Shown: piece after piece, positions 6,542-11,157 of the stretch | Layout of the letters: each line of letters begins with the position of its first letter | Numbering within the stretch: position 1 is the first letter of the stretch | Assembly: GCA_003487525.1 (NCBI GenBank) | Contig: DNDT01000233.1 | Coordinates: forward strand, 1-11,157 | DNA length: 11,157 bases | DNA from: Flavobacteriales bacterium | GTDB taxonomy: Bacteria > Bacteroidota > Bacteroidia > Flavobacteriales_E > Vicingaceae | Direction: 5' to 3' | Program-made: the position numbers and the translations under genes | The notes under the pieces: generated by a model | The model's database searches: none | What the model was told of the DNA's origin: nothing | The model's input: the letters and a program-made list of their open reading frames with translations, nothing else

Positions 6542-8799
6542 TGAAACGCTCGCTATATCTTGTTTTCATCTTGCTTTTACTGCAGGTGACGTCTTCTTCC
6601 GGCCAGACCACGTATCACATGTCAAATGTTAGCACTTCTGACTGTGAGGGAAAACTGACGGACAGCGAGGGAGGAAGTACAACCTCTACCTACGGCAACA
6701 ATGAAAATTTCACCTTTGTCATATGCAGTGGCGGAAAGATTACGATGAAGTTTAATTCACCTTTCTGCGTGGATTCCGGATTTGACTTTCTCAGACTGTT
6801 CAATGGTCCGGACACCAATTCACCTTTGTTGGGTAGATACACCGGAAACATCGTTCCTCCCACTGTCGTCGCGACCAGTGGTTGTTTAACCGCTCATTTC
6901 AAATCGGACGGCAACGTCACTTATTGCGGTTGGGATGCGGACTGGACGACGGAAAAAATAGCTCCTATCCCGCCGGTTATGTCAATCAATCCGAAACCAC
7001 TTTGCAACAGTGGTTCCGTAAAAATCAACCTTTCAAAGAAGATACGATGCGATTCCGTAGACCCGGGGGATTTCATCATTACAGGTCCCGTTTCGAACAT
7101 CAACGTGATCTCCATCACTTCAGGCGGAAACTGCACTTCAACCGACTCGAGCAACGTATTCATTCTACAACTGGACAAGAGTTTCAGCAAAAACTGCTAC
7201 TACAGTGTTTTCATGGATGTCGGACTGCCCGACAACTGCGACAGTATCTGGCATTTCATTCTTGTGGACAGCTTTCTGGTCTATAACTGCACATTTTCGG
7301 TTGACCTTGATGCCGACCCGGATACGATCTGTCCCGGAATGTGCAGTGATCTGACCGCAACCGTTCTGGGTAACAGCCCCAACTGCCTGAGTTATACGTA
7401 CATCTGGAACAATGGACTTCCCGGAAATGCAGGCCCTCATACCGTTTGTCCAACCGGAAGTTCAAATCAGAATATTACGTACACGGTTTCCGTAAGATCA
7501 ACAATGGGAGGGCCGATCGTCAATGCATCCAGAATCCTGTATTACCTGAATCCTGAAATTGACGAACCGGACACAATTACGGTATGTCAGTCGGATACCC
7601 TGTTTTTTCTGAAAGCGTTGAATTCCGGCGGAAGATTTTCAGGTCCCGGAATTCGCAATACCGTAACCGGTTTGTTCGATCCGAACACAGCCGGGCCCGG
7701 ATCCCATCTCATTAAATACGGCTATCCCAAATACTGTCAGGACAGTATTTTGATCATCGTAAAAGCCATAGATGCAGGTCTTCCGGAAGCAGCCTGCCCG
7801 GGTGCCGCACCGTTTATGTTAAAAGGATTTACCCCTCCCGGAGGAACATGGAGCGGAGATTCTGTCACTCCTGCCGGTTTATTTAATCCGGCACTGTCCG
7901 GAACCTACACGGTTACATATTCCGTCAATGGATGTACCGAGAGCAAAAAAGTGACCGTTGACAGCATTGTATTGAACACACCTTTTGACACGATCTGCAG
8001 ATCACGTGCCGCTTTTCAAATTTCGATCACGCCCCCGGGCGGCAGGTGGACCGGACCGGGAATAACCGACAGTGTGCTGGGAATATTCAACCCTGCGGTC
8101 GCGAACATCGGTGTCAACAACCTGACCTATAAATTGTCCGGCTCGGGAAACAGTGGATGCAGTTTTAGTATTTCCACTTATGTTCTAGAAATAGAGGCAA
8201 GTTATAATTTCATTGTATGCCCGCAACAACCCCCCATCACCCTTACCGGAGGCTTGCCGGTAAATGGCTGGTGGACGGGCAGAGGAGTGACCGACAGCCT
8301 TGCCGGAACGTATAATCCGTACCTGGCATTCAATGGCAATCAGGGGAATGACTCCGTATTTTACCATCATGCGAATGGCTGCAAGGACTGGCGGTTTCTT
8401 TATGTCAGAAACACGTACATCATTTACGATACCATGCAGTTTTGCGAAGGAGACCCGCGGATTTTGTTAAACTGGACCTATGTTCGAAACACACCAGGAG
8501 GCGGGGTCTGGTCCGGCAACGGTCTGACAAAGTTTGGCAGCAGCACGTATTATTTTAATCCGATCCTGGCCGGGGTCGGCACACACAAACTCAGATATAC
8601 CGCCAATACTTGTTTTGATTCCATTGTGATGATCGTATATCCAAAAAAGATTAAAAAAGTTCCCTACAACTTTCTCTTTCCGGATACGACGGTATGCAAT
8701 ACACACCCGAACTGGAATTTTCCAGCCATGCCACCGGGTGGCAAATGGACCGGTAAAGGAATCGTCGATTCCAAAATTGGAACCTTCAGCCCTTCGTAA
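6541..8799 (+). CDS. CUB-domain repeat protein, N-terminal part, ended by an in-frame TAA
   Basis: The first 752 residues of what should be a ~1189-residue secreted protein. ATG 6541 overlaps the upstream stop; the GTG at 6538 adds only one residue. It has a Sec signal peptide (MKRSLYLVFILLLLQVTSSSGQ, cleavage near residue 21) and then a CUB domain (about 35-137) with several Cys and the typical FDFLRLFNGPDTNSPLLGRYTG and SGCLTAHFKSDG...GWDADW pattern. Cys-rich Ig-like regions follow (about 145-335), then tandem repeats of the form PPGGxWxGxGI...GxFNP (from about 349). Such proteins are extracellular adhesins or structural proteins in Bacteroidota. The stop at 8797-8799 falls inside the sixth repeat and the same frame continues to 10110, so the gene is probably interrupted. 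A product ending here lacks the T9SS sorting domain and would be expected to stay in the periplasm or be degraded. Confidence 0.8.
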   Translation: MKRSLYLVFILLLLQVTSSSGQTTYHMSNVSTSDCEGKLTDSEGGSTTSTYGNNENFTFVICSGGKITMKFNSPFCVDSGFDFLRLFNGPDTNSPLLGRYTGNIVPPTVVATSGCLTAHFKSDGNVTYCGWDADWTTEKIAPIPPVMSINPKPLCNSGSVKINLSKKIRCDSVDPGDFIITGPVSNINVISITSGGNCTSTDSSNVFILQLDKSFSKNCYYSVFMDVGLPDNCDSIWHFILVDSFLVYNCTFSVDLDADPDTICPGMCSDLTATVLGNSPNCLSYTYIWNNGLPGNAGPHTVCPTGSSNQNITYTVSVRSTMGGPIVNASRILYYLNPEIDEPDTITVCQSDTLFFLKALNSGGRFSGPGIRNTVTGLFDPNTAGPGSHLIKYGYPKYCQDSILIIVKAIDAGLPEAACPGAAPFMLKGFTPPGGTWSGDSVTPAGLFNPALSGTYTVTYSVNGCTESKKVTVDSIVLNTPFDTICRSRAAFQISITPPGGRWTGPGITDSVLGIFNPAVANIGVNNLTYKLSGSGNSGCSFSISTYVLEIEASYNFIVCPQQPPITLTGGLPVNGWWTGRGVTDSLAGTYNPYLAFNGNQGNDSVFYHHANGCKDWRFLYVRNTYIIYDTMQFCEGDPRILLNWTYVRNTPGGGVWSGNGLTKFGSSTYYFNPILAGVGTHKLRYTANTCFDSIVMIVYPKKIKKVPYNFLFPDTTVCNTHPNWNFPAMPPGGKWTGKGIVDSKIGTFSPS

Positions 8800-9099
8800 G
8801 CAGGTGTAGGCACCCACAAAATAAAATATGTGACCACAGCCGATTGCGTGGATGACAGTGTTATGGTCACGGTTTATCGTTTCGTTCCTGCACGGATCAT
8901 CGGTCTTGATTCGGTTTATTGTTACAAGGATACGCTCATACCGTTTTTACTGACGCCTTCAAAAGGAAAACTCACGGGTCCGGGTATCGTTGCGAACAAC
9001 AACTTTAATCCGTCAGTCGCGGGTGAAGGAATGCACACCATAACGTATACATATGGCACCGGATTTTGCGAGACCACAACAAGTGTTAAAATTAGGGTA
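7585..9099 (+). repeat. Seven tandem ~60-75-residue protein repeats (GGxWxGxGI...FNPxxAG type)
   Basis: Seven degenerate copies read in one frame at roughly 7585-7761, 7795-7959, 7996-8193, 8218-8406, 8443-8637, 8695-8874 and 8920-9099. Each starts with a Cys, has a P/G-rich GG-x-W/F-x-G-x-G-I/V turn, a G-x-F/Y-N/D-P-x-x-A-G segment, a hydrophobic TY/KY strand and usually a second Cys before a closing D-S-x-x-x-x-V strand. The first Cys and late Cys may pair. The last copy (8920-9099) has lost the Trp (GKLTGPGI). Copies are clearly related as protein but not near-identical as DNA, so they are old duplications rather than recent expansion. This is the architecture of long T9SS-exported filamentous proteins. 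Confidence 0.75.
8797..8799 (+). other. In-frame nonsense codon (TAA) inside the repeat protein
   Basis: The frame reads GTFSPS, TAA, AGVGTHKIKY. The preceding repeat at the same place reads FNPILAGVGTHKLRY, with Leu at the position of the stop, and the next repeat has FNPSVAGEGMH. One change from TTA (Leu) to TAA would explain it. There is no frameshift, since both sides are in one frame and both continue the same repeat. TAA is not a selenocysteine or pyrrolysine codon. Candidates are a sequencing or assembly error, a strain-level nonsense mutation, or early gene decay. Confidence 0.85.
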
Positions 9100-10110
9100 T
9101 CCACTGCCATATCCATCAGTCTGACTGCTTCTGACACCGTATTGTGCCAGGGAGACGTGAGCCATTTGGAAGTCGTCGCAAATGGAGGAAGTCCGGATGC
9201 AAATTTGAAATACAGGTGGAACAATAATTTGTTCCCGGTAAGTCAGCATGACGTAAATCCCAAAACCTCAACGGTGTACACGGTTACGGTTTCAGATGGA
9301 TGCTCCGACGAAACAGGCGACAGTATTTTTATTCGGGTAGATGACCCGATAAAAGTGGACGTCGAAACAAGCGATACCCTGTGCTTCGGATTGGAAGGAT
9401 TTGCTCAGGTGACCATTGCGGACAGCACTTCCGGATATCGGATCGTCTGGAAAACAAATCCGGAACAGGAAGGAGATCGGATCGTCGGCCCTGCGGGAGA
9501 CAGGTATGAGGTAGTTATCACTAAACTCAACACCTTGTGTGAGTTTGATACCCTGGTGAAAATACCGAACTACAAGAATGTAACTGCCATGTTCAGTGTT
9601 TCACCCAGCTTTGACTGTATACCGACAAACCAGAAAACAGTGACGTTTTTGGATTTGAGTTTTAATGCCGATAGCGGAAGCTGGGATATGGCGGGCGAAG
9701 CAACAATTCCATACCAAATGGGAGTGAATCCGAAACACGAATTTACCGAAGCCGGTTACTACACCATTACCTTAAAAGTATTCAATAAGGGAGGGTGTTC
9801 GGACGAATTCAGCCAGGAGATTTGCATCGAGGACATTCGCCCGGTTTTTGTCGCGGACGCCTTTACTCCAAACGGTGACGGTGTGAATGACATTCTTCAT
9901 GTAAAAGCCAAGGGGGTTAAGGAACTTCGTTTCCAGATATTTGACAGATGGGGGAATATGGTCTTTGAATCAACCAATATCGACAATGGCTGGGATGGAA
10001 TGATCGGTGGCCAAAAAGCCAATCCGGGTGTTTATGTTTACCTGGTTGAAACAAAGCTCATCAACAATGAGCGGGTTTATGAAAGAGGAAATGTAACCTT
10101 GATCAGATAA
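8830..10110 (+). CDS. C-terminal part of the repeat protein, with type B T9SS sorting domain
   Basis: This piece continues the frame of the 6541 gene after the TAA; coding-like sequence begins at 8800 and the first possible start is GTG 8830. As a separate gene it would have no signal peptide and begin in mid-repeat, so it is read as the detached end of the same protein. Parts (numbered from 8830): rest of repeat six (1-15); repeat seven (31-90); an Ig-like domain (about 94-172); a further SprB/Ig-like domain (about 174-250); a PKD-like domain (about 253-335, with EFTEAGYYTITLKVFNKGGC); and a C-terminal CHU_C / gliding-motility-associated domain (about 339-426), showing the hallmark FTPNGDGVND (345-354), IFDRWGNMVFES and the terminal GNVTLIR strand. 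This domain directs type IX secretion and usually needs a PorP/SprF partner, which is encoded just downstream. Confidence 0.78.
   Translation: MTTADCVDDSVMVTVYRFVPARIIGLDSVYCYKDTLIPFLLTPSKGKLTGPGIVANNNFNPSVAGEGMHTITYTYGTGFCETTTSVKIRVSTAISISLTASDTVLCQGDVSHLEVVANGGSPDANLKYRWNNNLFPVSQHDVNPKTSTVYTVTVSDGCSDETGDSIFIRVDDPIKVDVETSDTLCFGLEGFAQVTIADSTSGYRIVWKTNPEQEGDRIVGPAGDRYEVVITKLNTLCEFDTLVKIPNYKNVTAMFSVSPSFDCIPTNQKTVTFLDLSFNADSGSWDMAGEATIPYQMGVNPKHEFTEAGYYTITLKVFNKGGCSDEFSQEICIEDIRPVFVADAFTPNGDGVNDILHVKAKGVKELRFQIFDRWGNMVFESTNIDNGWDGMIGGQKANPGVYVYLVETKLINNERVYERGNVTLIR
9844..10107 (+). other. CHU_C / T9SS type B sorting domain
   Basis: This encodes the last ~88 residues of the repeat protein. The pattern VADAFTPNGDGVND, then LRFQIFDRWGNMVFES, NGWDG, ANPGVYVYLVE and a final GNVTLIR strand is the gliding-motility-associated C-terminal domain, a type B type IX secretion signal. 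It lies downstream of the nonsense codon, so only readthrough or a reverted allele would deliver it on the secreted protein. Confidence 0.92.
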
Positions 10111-10116
10111 GTCGGG

Positions 10117-11157
10117 ATGAGAGAACGGAAAAGAATAGTGATCGTATTTTTGATGGCTTTGTGTTCGCTGACCAAAGCACAGGACTATCGTTTTTCACAA
10201 TTCTACAATGCCCCGCTGGTTCTCAACCCTGCGATGGCCGGTATTCAGGATGCGGACTACCGATTAAATGTAAGTTACAATACCCAGTGGCAGTCAATTT
10301 CAAATGCGTATAAGACGTCATCCGGAAGTTTTGACATGCCGATGTTCGGCGATGTCGCCGGTATGAGTAAAATGGGCATGGGACTCTCTTATCTTTCAGA
10401 CAAGGCAGGCACAACCAATTACGGATTTACAAGCATCAACTACGCCATTGCATACCACTTAAAAACAACCCGATTTGCACAGTTGTCGGCAGGACTGATG
10501 CTGGGATACGGACAGAGCAATGTCAATTTGTCCAATGTCAAATGGGAAGACCAGCACAACGGCAACAATTACGACCCGTCGGCGGCCAGTGGAGAAAGTG
10601 TATTTGTCGAGCAAGTCAGATATTTTGATGCCGGATTGGGTGGAATCTGGACCTATTACGATCCGGATTACGACCGGAAATTCGAAATCGGGATTTCGGG
10701 AATGCATTTGAATTTCCCGAATCACTCATTTAAGGCTCAGTACCAGGACAGGCTTAAGCCCAAGATACAGCTTCACGCAGGCATGGACATGGGATTTGCC
10801 AATTTTATATTAAAACCGAAGATTCAGGTAATGAATCAGGGACCGTCATACTTTGTCAATGTGGGAAGTTTGGCGAGTTTTAGGCTCGGGGACCAACCGG
10901 ATTCACGATTTACAAACGCCTATGTCGCATCGTCGTTTGATATTGGCATGTTCTATCGATTCAGGGAGAGTCTCATGATAACGGCGCAATACGAACACAA
11001 AAAACACTTGCTAGTCGGCCTGAGTTATGACTTCATTCTGTCAGATCTTTCTTCGGTCTCCAGGTCCGGAGGTTTTGAAATTGCCCTCCGTTACCAGGGA
11101 CAATTCAAGAACCAAAAAATCAACGTCAAAAAGGATATGTATAAAAAGGAAAAGGAC
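10117..11157 (+). CDS. PorP/SprF family outer-membrane protein (3' partial)
   Basis: This frame starts at ATG 10117, six bases after the stop of the repeat-protein gene, and is open for 347 codons to the window edge without a stop. It opens with a signal peptide (MRERKRIVIVFLMALCSLTKAQ, cleavage after the Gln or just before it) followed by the family's signature start DYRFSQFYNAPLVLNPAMAG (mature N-terminus). Alternating amphipathic strands with Gly and aromatic residues follow (GMGLSYLSDKAG, AQLSAGLMLGYGQ, FEIGISGMHLNFP, LLVGLSYDF), as expected of a beta-barrel. Near the edge it reaches FEIALRYQ and a basic tail (KKDMYKKEKD), so most of a ~340-residue family member is present. PorP/SprF proteins act with the type IX system and are commonly encoded directly after their type B CHU_C client; here the client is the CUB/repeat protein. 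Confidence 0.92.
   Translation, partial: MRERKRIVIVFLMALCSLTKAQDYRFSQFYNAPLVLNPAMAGIQDADYRLNVSYNTQWQSISNAYKTSSGSFDMPMFGDVAGMSKMGMGLSYLSDKAGTTNYGFTSINYAIAYHLKTTRFAQLSAGLMLGYGQSNVNLSNVKWEDQHNGNNYDPSAASGESVFVEQVRYFDAGLGGIWTYYDPDYDRKFEIGISGMHLNFPNHSFKAQYQDRLKPKIQLHAGMDMGFANFILKPKIQVMNQGPSYFVNVGSLASFRLGDQPDSRFTNAYVASSFDIGMFYRFRESLMITAQYEHKKHLLVGLSYDFILSDLSSVSRSGGFEIALRYQGQFKNQKINVKKDMYKKEKD

Noticed and set aside
8797..8829. Programmed frameshift or recoding at the stop of the repeat protein
   Set aside because: Both sides are in the same frame, so no frameshift is required; TAA is not used for selenocysteine or pyrrolysine, and no obvious readthrough structure was seen by eye.
7585..9099. CRISPR array or recent DNA-level tandem repeat
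   Set aside because: The periodicity exists at the protein level only; copies vary in length and DNA sequence and there are no identical direct repeats with uniform spacers.
10459..10725. Small frames on both strands within the right-hand end (88 and 63 codons)
   Set aside because: They sit inside the continuous PorP/SprF frame that runs from 10117 to the window edge and show no features of their own.

Overview
The window comes from a member of the Bacteroidota. This rests on hallmark families: a PorP/SprF-type protein, a C-terminal CHU_C / T9SS type B (gliding-motility-associated) sorting domain, several lipoproteins whose lipid-modified Cys is followed by Lys and acidic residues (the Bacteroidota surface-export pattern), and start codons without clear Shine-Dalgarno sequences. 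Genus cannot be determined. Both ends cut through genes.

Left part (1-2280): the 3' end of an inner-membrane SPOR-domain protein runs on the + strand. It converges on, and overlaps by 15 bp, a minus-strand ComEC/Rec2-family DNA-uptake channel gene that lacks the C-terminal metallo-beta-lactamase domain. A gap of 84 bp (2281-2364) separates comEC from a divergent gene block and must hold both promoters.

Right part (2365-11157): one tightly packed + strand operon, with junctions from a 17-bp overlap to a 6-bp gap. In order: lipoprotein with DUF1549-like helical modules; small lipoprotein with related modules; Tat-exported DUF1501 protein (alkaline phosphatase/sulfatase superfamily); lipoprotein with a planctomycete-type cytochrome c domain and a CxxxxCH haem motif; small lipoprotein with an Ig-like fold; a very large secreted protein (CUB domain, seven Gly/Pro/Trp-rich repeats, Ig/PKD-like domains, type B T9SS sorting domain); and a PorP/SprF family outer-membrane protein that runs off the right edge. 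The large gene carries an in-frame TAA at 8797-8799 and is read here as two pieces in one frame.

The most interesting idea is that 2365-11157 encodes a cell-surface assembly. A planctomycete-style DUF1549/DUF1501/cytochrome set has been split into small surface lipoproteins and joined to a T9SS-exported CUB adhesin with its own SprF-like partner. Substrate and function are not known from the sequence. The nonsense codon would remove the sorting domain from the adhesin, so its status (error, decayed gene, phase or strain variant) decides whether the system is functional in this genome.
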